Assembly (NCBI GenBank): GCA_016709385.1
Contig: JADJMW010000021.1
Location: 186,001-250,000 of the forward strand
DNA: 64,000 nt
DNA from: Candidatus Rubrivivax defluviihabitans
Lineage (GTDB): Bacteria > Pseudomonadota > Gammaproteobacteria > Burkholderiales > Burkholderiaceae_C
Direction of reading: 5' to 3'
This document shows positions 39,540-49,107 of the stretch, in pieces; within the stretch, counting starts at the first letter, position 1; each line of letters starts with the position of its first letter. The translations under genes were made by a program, and so were the position numbers. The notes beneath the pieces were generated by a model that was given only the letters and a program-made list of their open reading frames with translations, did not search any database and was not told the DNA's origin.

Positions 39540-40609
39540 GCGAGGCCGCGCCGCCCATCCCCTTCGAGGCTTTCGACCAGCTGGCCACCATGGTGGCGCT
39601 GGTGCGCGCCGACGGTGGCTGCCTGCTGGCCAATGCCACGCTGGAGAACACCGCCGGCCTGTCGCGCCGTGCGCTGCAGCGCGGCAACGTGCTGGACTGG
39701 CTGGCCGACCCGGCCCAGTTGCGCGAAACGCTGCAGGCCGTGGCCGGCAACCACGTGACCACCAGCCGCTTCGACGCGCAGATGAAGCGCCAGGGCGCCG
39801 GTGGCGGTGAACTGCCGGTGCACGTGATCGTGTGCCAGACCGACTGGCCGGGCTGCATGCTGGTGGAGATGATCGAGATCGAGCAGCAGGTGCGGCTGGA
39901 CCGCGAGGAGCGCACGCACGGCCTGGCCCAGGCCAACAAGGAACTGGTGCGCAACCTGGCGCACGAGATCAAGAACCCGCTGGGCGGCATCCGCGGCGCG
40001 GCGCAACTGCTGGCGATGGAGGTGAATTCGAAGGAGCTGACCGAATACACCCGCGTCATCATCCACGAGGCCGACCGCCTGCAGGCGCTGGTCGACCGCC
40101 TGCTGGCGCCGCACCGACGGCCCCAGGTGGTGGCCGACGTCAATATCCACGAAGTCTGCGAGCGCGTGCGCTCGCTGATCCTGGCCGAGTTCCCGCGCGG
40201 TCTCGCGGTGGCGCGCGACTACGACATCTCGATTCCCGAATTTCGCGGTGACCGCGAACAGCTCATCCAGGCCGTGCTCAATATCGTGCACAACGCCACC
40301 CAGGCGCTGGGCGAGCGCATCGCGGCGGGCGACGCGCGCATCCTGCTGCGCACGCGCGTGGTGCGGCAGGCCACCTTCGGCCGCCAGCGCTTCCGTCTGG
40401 CACTGGAATTGCATATCGAGGACAACGGGCCGGGCGTGTCCGAAGCGGTACGCGATCGCATCTTCCACCCGCTGGTGTCGGGGCGCGAGGGCGGCTCCGG
40501 CCTCGGGCTGACGTTGGCGCAGACCTTCGTGCAGCAGCACCACGGCACGATCGACTGCGAAAGCGTACCGGGCCGGACCGTGTTCAAGATCCTCATCCCA
40601 CTGCCTTGA
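39536..40609 (+). CDS. ntrB: Nitrogen regulation sensor histidine kinase NtrB
   Basis: A 357-residue soluble kinase/phosphatase for NtrC. A PAS domain (about residues 10-120) is followed by the H-box NLAHEIKNPLGG with the phospho-acceptor His at residue 143, then the N-box (NIVHNATQALGE), G1 (DNGPGV) and G2 (GGSGLGLTLAQ) ATP-binding motifs. There are no membrane segments, as expected. The GTG at 39536 overlaps the preceding stop. ntrC follows 16 bases later. PII protein normally switches its activity. Confidence 0.96.
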   Translation: MSEAAPPIPFEAFDQLATMVALVRADGGCLLANATLENTAGLSRRALQRGNVLDWLADPAQLRETLQAVAGNHVTTSRFDAQMKRQGAGGGELPVHVIVCQTDWPGCMLVEMIEIEQQVRLDREERTHGLAQANKELVRNLAHEIKNPLGGIRGAAQLLAMEVNSKELTEYTRVIIHEADRLQALVDRLLAPHRRPQVVADVNIHEVCERVRSLILAEFPRGLAVARDYDISIPEFRGDREQLIQAVLNIVHNATQALGERIAAGDARILLRTRVVRQATFGRQRFRLALELHIEDNGPGVSEAVRDRIFHPLVSGREGGSGLGLTLAQTFVQQHHGTIDCESVPGRTVFKILIPLP

Positions 40610-40625
40610 TGGACCACGAGCCAGC

Positions 40626-42113
<1,488 letters not shown>

Positions 42114-42153
42114 GCGCAACTCCAGCGTTGCCGTACACGAAGAGCCGGCGGCG

Positions 42154-42933
42154 TCAGTCGGCGAGTTCCACCACCACCGGCGCGTGGTCGCTGGGCCGTT
42201 CGTTCTTGCGCGGCGCCTTGTCGATGTGGCAGGCGCGCACGCGGGATGCCAGCGACGGGCTGACGAGGATGTGGTCGATGCGCAGGCCCTGGTTCTTGCG
42301 GAAGGCCAGGTTGCGGTAGTCCCACCAGCTCCAGCTCTTGGGCGGCTGCTCGAAGCGCCGGAAGGCATCGACCAGGCCGAGCGCCAGCAGGCGCTGGAAC
42401 TGCGCGCGTTCCTCGGGCGTGCAGTGGATCTGCCCGGCCCAGGCCACGGGGTCGTAGACATCGCGGTCTTCGGGCGCGACATTGAAGTCGCCCATCAGCA
42501 CCAGTTGCGGGTGCTGCGACAGTTCGCTGCGCACCCAGTCGTGCAGTGCATCCTGCCAGCGCATCTTGTAGGCGAACTTGTCGCTGCCCGGCGCCTGGCC
42601 GTTCGGGAAATAGGCGCCGATGACGCGCATCGGCCCGAGCGGGCCGGCCACGGTGCCGGCGATGACGCGCGCCTGGTCGTCGTCGAAGCCGGGGATGTTG
42701 TGCACCACGTCGGTGGCCGGATCGCGCGAGAGCAGGGCCACGCCGTTGTAGGTCTTCTGCCCGAAGTACCGCGCCTGCCAGCCCTCGGCCTGCAGCTCGG
42801 CGTGCGGAAAGCGGTCGTCGGTGAGCTTGGTCTCCTGCAGCACGATGGCGTCCACCGGGTGGGCGTTCAGCCATTCCAGCAGTTGCGGCAGGCGCACGGC
42901 GAGCGAGTTGACGTTCCAGGTGGCGAGTTTCAA
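42154..42933 (-). CDS. xth: Exodeoxyribonuclease III (AP endonuclease)
   Basis: A 259-residue Mg2+-dependent nuclease of base-excision repair. Catalytic segments are ATWNVNSLAVRLPQL, LQETKLTD (metal-binding Glu), GAYFPNGQ, LMGDFNVAPEDRDVYDP (Asp/Asn) and the C-terminal SDHAPVVVEL with the active-site His. The length is that of single-domain XthA. It is convergent with ntrC, and its start at 42933 faces the AT-rich seam before the toxin-antitoxin genes. Confidence 0.95.
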   Translation of the reverse strand: MKLATWNVNSLAVRLPQLLEWLNAHPVDAIVLQETKLTDDRFPHAELQAEGWQARYFGQKTYNGVALLSRDPATDVVHNIPGFDDDQARVIAGTVAGPLGPMRVIGAYFPNGQAPGSDKFAYKMRWQDALHDWVRSELSQHPQLVLMGDFNVAPEDRDVYDPVAWAGQIHCTPEERAQFQRLLALGLVDAFRRFEQPPKSWSWWDYRNLAFRKNQGLRIDHILVSPSLASRVRACHIDKAPRKNERPSDHAPVVVELAD

Positions 42934-43109
42934 AGTAATCCTAGGTATATGTTTTTATTGAACTTTGTTTCTTTCTGTCTGGACGGTACCCCCACGCATA
43001 CCCCCACATTTTTCCGCTGCGAGCCCAGTCAATGGAGCTGGGCGGCAATCTGTTGTCGTCATCCTACAAGCGGTCGTCCGCACGCGCTCTTGGATGCGCG
43101 GGCAAAGCG
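42934..43109. other. AT-rich intergenic seam between xth and AbiE genes
   Basis: The first 80 bases after the xth start are clearly poorer in G and C than any neighbour (for example TATATGTTTTTATTGAAC). They contain two close copies of TACCCCCAC (within 42988-43008). No gene fits. Its position at the edge of an accessory toxin-antitoxin segment makes it a candidate integration junction; I found no matching repeat at the other side of the segment. Confidence 0.45.
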
Positions 43110-44135
43110 TCATGCGGCCCCCGGCGCCGCTGCGTTCACTTTGAACGCAAGCGCCTGGCAACGCTGCAGCAGGACGTCGAAGGGTTCGGCGTCGTCCAAG
43201 AGCAGGCCGTCGTCAATCATGCGCTGGTAGTCCTCGGCCAGCGTCTTCCGCGCGTCGCCGCCGGGTGCCAGATCCAGAGCGCCGGTGACAGCTGCGCGGT
43301 AGTCGATGGGCGTACCGTCTGGCATCGATTCGGCGAAGAAGATGCTCTTGTGCTCTGCGACGGCGTGTGCCAACGCGCGGTCCTTTGCCGCGCTGTCGGC
43401 GAAGCCGGCAGCGTCGAGCCGCGTCACGTCGTGCCAGTGGCGCGCGTAGCGGTCACCGCCTCGAAAGCTGCCTTGGGCGCAGAAGACATGGATGGCTGTG
43501 GCCTTCTCCCAGAACGTGCGTTCCGGGCGCATGACCTGGGGTGTGGCTGACGGAAAACTCACGTCTGGCAAGTGCGGCGCGGCGTCGCACGCGACCGGTC
43601 GCGGCTCGTTGGGCTCGCCCGTCGATCGCGCGCCGAACTCCAACAGGACCGAGGGCCGGACATAGCCCGTGCCTTCGGCGAATGCCTCGTAGTCGATGAA
43701 GATCTGTTCGTCGTCCGCACGGACCATTGCCGGCAGCTCCTGCTTGGCGAGTGCCTTGGCGAGATCAGGCGCCAGCTTGCCGCTGACGAGGTCGGCAAGG
43801 CGCTGCCGGATGGCCTTGCTCCACTTCTTCTCCTGGCTGCTAGACGTGGGCCAGAGGGAGTCGGCTTTCTCGATCAGGTCCGGAGCGATGGCACGGATGT
43901 CGTAGGTGAGATCCACATCTTCCGAGAAGCGCTTGATCACGCCGTAGGCCTTGGAGAGCGATGTACCGCCCTTGAAGACCAGGTGCTGCGCGTGCGGTCC
44001 GGTGAACAGGTGTTGCAGGGCCCAGACGACCCACACGTCCTTCTCGAGCAAGTGCAGGGGGCGGCCCGAACGCTCTGCGGCTACAAGCAGCGCCTCGTGC
44101 TGATCCTCGCGCGGCAGGGTGAAGTATTCAGGCAC
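43110..44135 (-). CDS. AbiEii-type nucleotidyltransferase toxin
   Basis: A 341-residue DNA-polymerase-beta-like nucleotidyltransferase of the AbiEii/AbiGii family, the toxin half of type IV toxin-antitoxin/abortive infection systems. The catalytic block FKGGTSLSKAYGVIKRF (GGTSLSK at 56-62) is followed by SEDVDL (71-76), which supplies the acidic residues. The C-terminal half (RTFWEKATAIHVF, RHWHDVTRLD) is typical. Its start overlaps the antitoxin stop by eight bases, so translation is coupled. Confidence 0.88.
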   Translation of the reverse strand: MPEYFTLPREDQHEALLVAAERSGRPLHLLEKDVWVVWALQHLFTGPHAQHLVFKGGTSLSKAYGVIKRFSEDVDLTYDIRAIAPDLIEKADSLWPTSSSQEKKWSKAIRQRLADLVSGKLAPDLAKALAKQELPAMVRADDEQIFIDYEAFAEGTGYVRPSVLLEFGARSTGEPNEPRPVACDAAPHLPDVSFPSATPQVMRPERTFWEKATAIHVFCAQGSFRGGDRYARHWHDVTRLDAAGFADSAAKDRALAHAVAEHKSIFFAESMPDGTPIDYRAAVTGALDLAPGGDARKTLAEDYQRMIDDGLLLDDAEPFDVLLQRCQALAFKVNAAAPGAA

Positions 44136-44724
44136 GGGTCACCAGGCTGCTGACCTGGCTCGCAAGCCAGGTGGGCAGGCGCGCGCGTGCGTTGGCGACG
44201 GCCAGCAGTTCCGACGCCGGCAGTCTTTGCCTGAGCTGACCGAGCGCCGCTTCGGAGCCGGATGGCCCTACCCATGCCAGCGAGCGGATGACTTCGCCTG
44301 CGGCCTGCCCTGGGTAGAGCAGTTGCCACGGTGGGGCATGCTTCAACTCGACGGTCTGAGCGCCGAGCTTGAGCTTGCGGCTGCGACCCGAGGTCAGAAA
44401 GACCTGGCGCACCGGTACCTGGGTCGTCAGACCCAGCGCATTCGCTGCAGCGGCGCCGTTGCCGACGACGGTTTCGCCGCGCTGGCTGGCCCATTCCTGG
44501 ACCACCTTGGCGACTTCCGGTGCCCGCGCGCCGAACTTGCCTTTGACCGGCAGGACGTAGACGCCCCGCCCGGCACGGAGCAGCTCGCCGCTGCGCGCCA
44601 GGCGCGACAGCGCCTGATCCACCGCAGCCCGGCTGCCCAGGTGCAGCAGGGCCTTGGCGGACAGGCTGGCGCCTTCCGGCATCGAGGCGGCGTGCGCGAG
44701 GACTTGCTGGGCGAGGTTGGACAC
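44128..44724 (-). CDS. AbiEi-like antitoxin / transcriptional regulator (DUF6088 type)
   Basis: A 198-residue protein with an N-terminal winged-helix part (LSAKALLHLGSRAAVDQALSRLARSGEL, then a hairpin GRGVYVLP) and a C-terminal AbiEi-like domain (VFLTSGRSRKLKLG, LKHAPPWQLL). Known AbiEi antitoxins neutralise the toxin and repress their own promoter through this wing domain. The start is a GTG at 44724 with AAGGA upstream. An inverted repeat over the promoter suggests autoregulation. Confidence 0.85.
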   Translation of the reverse strand: MSNLAQQVLAHAASMPEGASLSAKALLHLGSRAAVDQALSRLARSGELLRAGRGVYVLPVKGKFGARAPEVAKVVQEWASQRGETVVGNGAAAANALGLTTQVPVRQVFLTSGRSRKLKLGAQTVELKHAPPWQLLYPGQAAGEVIRSLAWVGPSGSEAALGQLRQRLPASELLAVANARARLPTWLASQVSSLVTRA

Positions 44725-44738
44725 GGTGATTCCTTGGC

Positions 44739-44774
44739 TGTCAGAAGTATGAGTCTAATTCTGACAACTTTCAA
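44739..44774 (-). promoter_or_regulatory. AbiE promoter with overlapping inverted-repeat operator
   Basis: A perfect 8-bp inverted repeat, TGTCAGAA / TTCTGACA with a 12-base spacer, spans 44739-44766. On the minus strand TTGAAA (44774-44769) and CATACT (44751-44746) lie 17 bases apart and read as -35 and -10. A protein on the repeat would cover the promoter, which fits the known autorepression of AbiE systems. The start codon is 15 bases further on. Confidence 0.7.
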
Positions 44775-45060
44775 GGGCTGGCGGCGCGGAGCGTGGAGGA
44801 GGGTGCTTGGATGGTCCGAGCAGGATGCCTAGAATGCCCAAGCAGTGCGCGACAACCGCCATCACCGCCGTGCGCGCCGCGTCCACCATGCTTGCCATGG
44901 GCGCGATGCTCGGCCGGCTTGTGCTTCATCTCAAGATGCCGCGGCTAGACGCTTACACCTCGTCGGCGTGCACGTCGAACCCGCCTCGGTGACTTTGCAG
45001 GCGGTGAGTGGCCCATCCGGATCCTTGGCGCGGATCGTTCCAGCTTCCAGCCAATGCGCC
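44775..45060. other. Intergenic stretch without a supported gene
   Basis: This stretch separates the AbiE promoter from the end of the TAXI-like gene. A 61-codon open frame starts at 44807 but has no family resemblance, no clear ribosome site and a low-complexity composition. No convincing hairpin with a T run was seen. Confidence 0.6.
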
Positions 45061-46485
45061 CTACGTGCCTGTCGGCAACCTGTCGCGGTACGAGCGCAGC
45101 GCGGTGATCAGGTCGTAGATCAGCGTTTCCTGGTAGCGGTACGACATCTCCTCGCCCATCGGCACGAGCACCGACAGGGATTGCTTGCGGCAACGCTCCG
45201 CGAGCGCGGTCAAGTTCGCCATCAACGCATCGAGCCTGGCCCTGGCTTGCGGTGTGGCGTGCCCCGGGTCAGCCGGCATCTCGGCGATCGCGCCGACCGT
45301 GACGCCGGCGCCGAAGAGTTCGGGAATTTCGCTCTCGAGCTCGACCCGGTTGGCGTCGACGCGCCACAGGCGGAATCGATGGGCCATCCCCATGCCACTG
45401 AACAGCAGCGACAAGGCGACGCCGATCTGGATCCACGTGGGCAGCGGCAGGATGTCCACCGCCCACGGCGCGTAGGTCCCGAGCACATCGGGCCCCTCGT
45501 CCTTGAAGAAGTTCTGCGCGACGCTGTTCATCGGCAGCCCGGTCTGATTGGGCGCGCTCCTGTTGTGCAGCACGAAGGTCGGCGACAGGTTGGCCGCCGC
45601 GGCCATGAGCCCCTGCAGGGCCCCATTGGACGCGCAGCCGTTGCCGACGATCAGCGTGTCGATCTGCAGCACCTGCTTGTCCACGCGCGGCAGCAGGCGC
45701 ACGTAGTCGAGCTGCCCGGCCTCGATCACGCCGACACGCGCAAACGGCAGGTGGTGCGGCAGCGAATCCACGTAGGGCATCGCGAGGATGTCCAGGTTGC
45801 GGCGGACGACCGCATCGGACAGCAGCTTGGCTTGTTCCGAGATCACCATCGCGCCGAGGTCGAGCTCGCCACGCTCGAGCATGTCGAGCTGCTCGTCGAT
45901 CGAAGGTGTCGCGACGGCGGCGTCCAGCCCGGCCGCTGCGCCCAGCACCTTGCGCATCAGCTCTTCGGTACCGCTGCCCACCGGGCCGATGCCCAGGCGT
46001 GCGCCCTTCAGGTCGGCCGGAACCTTGAAGCGATCGAGGTTGCGGCCCAGGATGATCAGCGACTCCGGTTGCGGCAGGCGCCCGATCAACTCGAGCCCGT
46101 GGCCTTCGGGATACGACATGCCATCCTGCACCAGCGCCAGATGCACGTCACAGGCCTGGCGTGCGGCGACCAGGCGCTGGATGTTTTCGGCGGACCCGGC
46201 CGTGGCGACGTTGACCAGCTTCCCCTTGCGGCGCGATATCTCGCCGGCGAAGCCATCGACGACGGCGTGATACCGGCCGCTCGGGCTGCCGGACAGCATC
46301 GTGACCTCGACATGGCGCAGGCTGGGGCGCGGGTCCAGCCAGGCCACCAGTGCACCCAGCAGGAAGAGGCCGGCGAAGAAGATCGCCGTCTTGATGGGCG
46401 GTGAAAGCGACCCGCCCTGTTCGGGTCGGCCGAGCACGCGTTTCAGGCGGTCTCTGGATATGAGGCTTCCTGGCTGTTCTGCCAT
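45061..46485 (-). CDS. Membrane-anchored TAXI-family binding protein (orphan)
   Basis: A 474-residue protein with an N-terminal membrane segment (TAIFFAGLFLLGALVAWL, about residues 33-50), a TAXI-type periplasmic binding domain (VTMLSGSPSGRYHAVVDGF, ATAGSAENIQRLVAARQ, LGIGPVGSGTEELM) and a second membrane segment (IQIGVALSLLFSGMGMA) followed by a helical cytoplasmic tail of about 110 residues. This two-segment form differs from the secreted binding protein at 19.9 kb, and no permease is adjacent. It may sense a ligand or serve a distant permease. The tail has no domain I recognise. Confidence 0.75.
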   Translation of the reverse strand: MAEQPGSLISRDRLKRVLGRPEQGGSLSPPIKTAIFFAGLFLLGALVAWLDPRPSLRHVEVTMLSGSPSGRYHAVVDGFAGEISRRKGKLVNVATAGSAENIQRLVAARQACDVHLALVQDGMSYPEGHGLELIGRLPQPESLIILGRNLDRFKVPADLKGARLGIGPVGSGTEELMRKVLGAAAGLDAAVATPSIDEQLDMLERGELDLGAMVISEQAKLLSDAVVRRNLDILAMPYVDSLPHHLPFARVGVIEAGQLDYVRLLPRVDKQVLQIDTLIVGNGCASNGALQGLMAAAANLSPTFVLHNRSAPNQTGLPMNSVAQNFFKDEGPDVLGTYAPWAVDILPLPTWIQIGVALSLLFSGMGMAHRFRLWRVDANRVELESEIPELFGAGVTVGAIAEMPADPGHATPQARARLDALMANLTALAERCRKQSLSVLVPMGEEMSYRYQETLIYDLITALRSYRDRLPTGT

Positions 46486-46569
46486 GGTCTGGGGATCTCA
46501 GTGGCTGAAGGTGTGAGGCAAGCAGCGCAACCGCTCCTCTTGCCGGTGCGCGTGATCCTGATACGGCCA

Positions 46570-47067
46570 TCATGCAGGCCGATGACCTCGCGCGACGGCA
46601 CGATGCACCTGTCGATGTCGCCACTGAAGGTCATCACGCAGCTGGCCGCCGGGTGCCACGTGCGCCGCTGCACCAGCCAGTGACTCCTTCAGGGCTGTCC
46701 ATGCGGGTGGCCCGATGCGTGGCTTGCAGTCGAGGTTGGCCGACCCCGTCTGCGCGCCGAAGTTGCGCGAATGGACTACGCCATCGTGGTTGACGATGAA
46801 GGTCATGATGCCCGATACGCCCCACTGCGCGGGCCACGCCAGCAGGGCGAAGCCGCCGATCTGGTGACCCTTGACGATGCAGTCGTAGGCGCCCCTGGCG
46901 CATGGGGCCCCTGCGCAGTGAACGGTCGGAAGTAGTAACCGTGAAACGGCCGCGGGGCGTCGTCGGTGCCGCGCCAGCGGCCCAGCGCCGCCAGCCAGCC
47001 GGCCGCACGGCGCGTGGCCAATCGCCCCGACAGGCAGGAGTTCTCGTTGGCGACCGCTTCGGTCATG
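46570..47067 (-). pseudogene. DUF2950 gene remnant, frameshifted and truncated
   Basis: Minus-strand sequence encodes the DUF2950 core in two frames. The first frame gives FHGYYFRPFTAQGPHAPG; the second continues with GAYDCIVKGHQIGGFALLAW and SGIMTFIVNHDGVVHSRNFG. The switch lies at a four-base homopolymer (C4 on the plus strand, 46892-46895), where one more base would restore the frame. The usual N-terminal half of the family is missing, and resemblance stops near 46680. DUF2950 proteins are secreted and of unknown function. Confidence 0.7.
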
Positions 47068-47143
47068 GTTTGTCTGCCTCGTCGACTGCGCCGCGGGACA
47101 AGGGCGCGCCGGCCCCGGCGTGCCGCGGCGGCGGGTCGTGCGA

Positions 47144-47614
47144 CTACTTCTTCTGCAATTCGCTCGTCGATCCCATGCGGACGTCGCCGTTCGCGTTCTT
47201 GAGCATCAGCACGCTCGCGCCCATGAAGCTCGTGTCGACCACTTCTGCGCCTTGCGAGAAGAGATCGCTGATGCGCGCACTGATCGTGCGCGCCATGTCG
47301 TTCGTGCAGGCACGGCGCGTGCCGGCCACGTTCGCCTTCATCAGCCCGCGGTCGAACGAATAGCTGCCCTTGAAGTCGTTGCAACCGTCGAAGCCCGAAA
47401 CCGACCGGCTGCCGGTGTCGAAGACGATGGTCGCGGGCGGGTTCATGCCTTCCACCTTCGTGCCGCCGGTGTTGACGACGGTCCAGCTGCCGTTCATCTT
47501 CGACAAGGCCGCGGGGTCGCTGCCGTCGAGCTTGGTGAACGGGGTCAGGCTGGAGCAGGCGCCGACCAGTGCTGCCGCGGCAAGAAGGGTGGCCGACTTT
47601 GCGAACAGGTGCAT
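47144..47614 (-). CDS. META-domain (HslJ-like) lipoprotein
   Basis: A 156-residue candidate outer-membrane lipoprotein. The signal peptide ends at a lipobox-like LVGACSS (Cys about residue 20). The META domain shows NGSWTVVNTGG, the FDTGSRSVSGFDGCNDFKGSYSF core and the conserved cysteine pair (GCNDF and RRACTNDM). HslJ-like proteins are linked to stress and heat-shock responses at the envelope, but no reaction is known. ATG at 47614 is preferred over GTG at 47617 because of the spacing to GAGGA. The next gene upstream ends 10 bases before. Confidence 0.8.
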   Translation of the reverse strand: MHLFAKSATLLAAAALVGACSSLTPFTKLDGSDPAALSKMNGSWTVVNTGGTKVEGMNPPATIVFDTGSRSVSGFDGCNDFKGSYSFDRGLMKANVAGTRRACTNDMARTISARISDLFSQGAEVVDTSFMGASVLMLKNANGDVRMGSTSELQKK

Positions 47615-47624
47615 CACGATTTCC

Positions 47625-48752
47625 TCATTTGTGAAGGTTGGAAAACTCAGGTCTTGAATTGTTCGATGGCGCCGCCGGGCAGCGCTGTCCTGGCTCGACG
47701 CTCACGAATCGCTCGACCACCAGCTGGGTGCGGGGGGCCTGGCCTGGCTCCATCGAGGCGCGCGGCGCCAGCAGCCCGTCCAGGCTCACCAGCAGCCTCT
47801 GGCCGGGCCCGGGGCTCGCCTTCAGGTATGCCGTTTCGAGCGCACGGTAGTCGGCCTCCATCGCCACCGGCACCGAGCGCCTGTCGGCACAGAGCACGAT
47901 ATTCGCGGCGTCTGCCATGACGTTGAACAGGCCGGTGAGGAACAGCCGCGGTTCGATCGGCGCGAATGGCGCCAGGCGCTGCAGGCGGTCGCTCTGCGCG
48001 GACTCGATCGGCTGACCCCGCAGGTCGAGCTTGCGCAGCGCCGCGCCGCCGTCCACCGGCATCAGGAATACCGGCGCTTCGCGCCCGCCGCGCAGCACGA
48101 TGCGCCCGCTGTCGGCCTCGCGCGACCAGCGACCGATGTCGTCGAAACGGTTCGGCTCCGGCCGGCCCAGGTGCGTGAGGCGCAGCTGGAAACGCCCATC
48201 GGGATAGAGGTCCAGGTGCCATAGCACAGGGTTGCCTGCACCCGGCAGTTCACCCTCGAACGAAGCCGGCAGCCTGCCCAGGCTGTCCGTCGCCGCAGCC
48301 GCCGGCGGCTTGCGGTGAGCCGAGACCAGCAGCAACTCGAGCGGCGCGCTGCCGCCGTCCAGAACCCGGTGGATGCGGTCGGTGGTGAACAGCAGCCGCC
48401 GCTGGTGGGTGACGGTGGCGCGCACCGCGTAGCGCCCGCGGGGCCCGATCGCGGCGTCGTCGAAATCGATGCTGAAGCGAAAGGGCGGCTGGCCGGCTGG
48501 GTCGAGCCTGGCGCGGCCGATCACCGCGGCCGGCGCATCGACGCGCGAGATGTCCCGCAACTGCGCCTCGAACGCCGCGTCGGGCGGCAGCATCAGGCGC
48601 TCGCGGTAGGTGGCCGTGCCCTGCAGAGTTCCGGCCAGGGCCCCGACCCCAGCGGTGCAGGCGAGAACCATGCCAGCGGATCGCGCGAATCTCGCAGGCC
48701 AACCATGGACAAAGCACGACATGAGCCACCGGTATCGAAGGGATCTATCCAT
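47625..48752 (-). CDS. YbaY/YscW-like and NlpE-like envelope protein
   Basis: A 375-residue probable lipoprotein (VLAC at about residue 32 could be a lipobox). Residues about 40-130 (GTLQGTATYRERLMLPPDA, then RIHRVL) match the YbaY/YscW lipoprotein fold. Residues about 170-235 (LWHLDLYPDGRFQLRLTHLG, then GRWSREADSGRIVL) match the NlpE fold, which senses envelope and copper stress. The C-terminal 120 residues include a cysteine pair (VLCADRR and GQRCP). It lies 10 bases upstream of the META lipoprotein, so both belong to an envelope-stress type operon. The start is uncertain. Confidence 0.65.
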   Translation of the reverse strand: MDRSLRYRWLMSCFVHGWPARFARSAGMVLACTAGVGALAGTLQGTATYRERLMLPPDAAFEAQLRDISRVDAPAAVIGRARLDPAGQPPFRFSIDFDDAAIGPRGRYAVRATVTHQRRLLFTTDRIHRVLDGGSAPLELLLVSAHRKPPAAAATDSLGRLPASFEGELPGAGNPVLWHLDLYPDGRFQLRLTHLGRPEPNRFDDIGRWSREADSGRIVLRGGREAPVFLMPVDGGAALRKLDLRGQPIESAQSDRLQRLAPFAPIEPRLFLTGLFNVMADAANIVLCADRRSVPVAMEADYRALETAYLKASPGPGQRLLVSLDGLLAPRASMEPGQAPRTQLVVERFVSVEPGQRCPAAPSNNSRPEFSNLHK

Positions 48753-49107
48753 GATTCAAATTGCCTTTGCTGCTTGTTATAAGCCAATGAAATGCTTGGC
48801 AGTCCAACTTGTCGCCGCGCGCCTACCGTGCTCCGCGCGCGAGTTTTGGGCCGCGTGGACCTGACTCACCTGCAGCTGTTGGCCGCCATCGCCATCGCCA
48901 TCGACATCGCCGATCACGGCACGCTCGAACGCGCCGTCGAACCGGTGGGCATGAGCCGGCCGGCCGGCCGCGGTCGGCGCGCGCAGCAGGTCGTGGAAGG
49001 CCCCGTTCGATCGTGCGGTCATGAGCAAATGACGAATGCGTATTTCCATCGCGCGGCGAGGGCTCGTAGAGTGGCCCGATGACGCATGCCCGACCGGAGC
49101 CCGCACC
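48753..49107. other. Gap with a possible LysR-type remnant
   Basis: No intact gene. On the plus strand from a GTG at 48855 about 35 codons read like a LysR helix-turn-helix start (LTHLQLLAAI, then DHGTLERAVEPVGMSRPA) but are interrupted by an expanded GCCATC repeat (48889-48912 region), and the rest of a LysR protein is absent. This may be a decayed regulator or chance. Confidence 0.3.

Noticed and set aside
42988..43008. TACCCCCAC pair as an attachment site
   Set aside because: Two close copies only, and no partner repeat was found on the other side of the accessory segment or elsewhere in the window.
44807..44992. Small 61-codon gene downstream of the AbiE promoter
   Set aside because: No ribosome site, no family resemblance and biased composition; not supported as a gene.
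48855..48970. LysR-type regulator gene
   Set aside because: About 35 codons resemble a LysR start but contain a GCCATC expansion and no effector domain follows; at most a decayed fragment.
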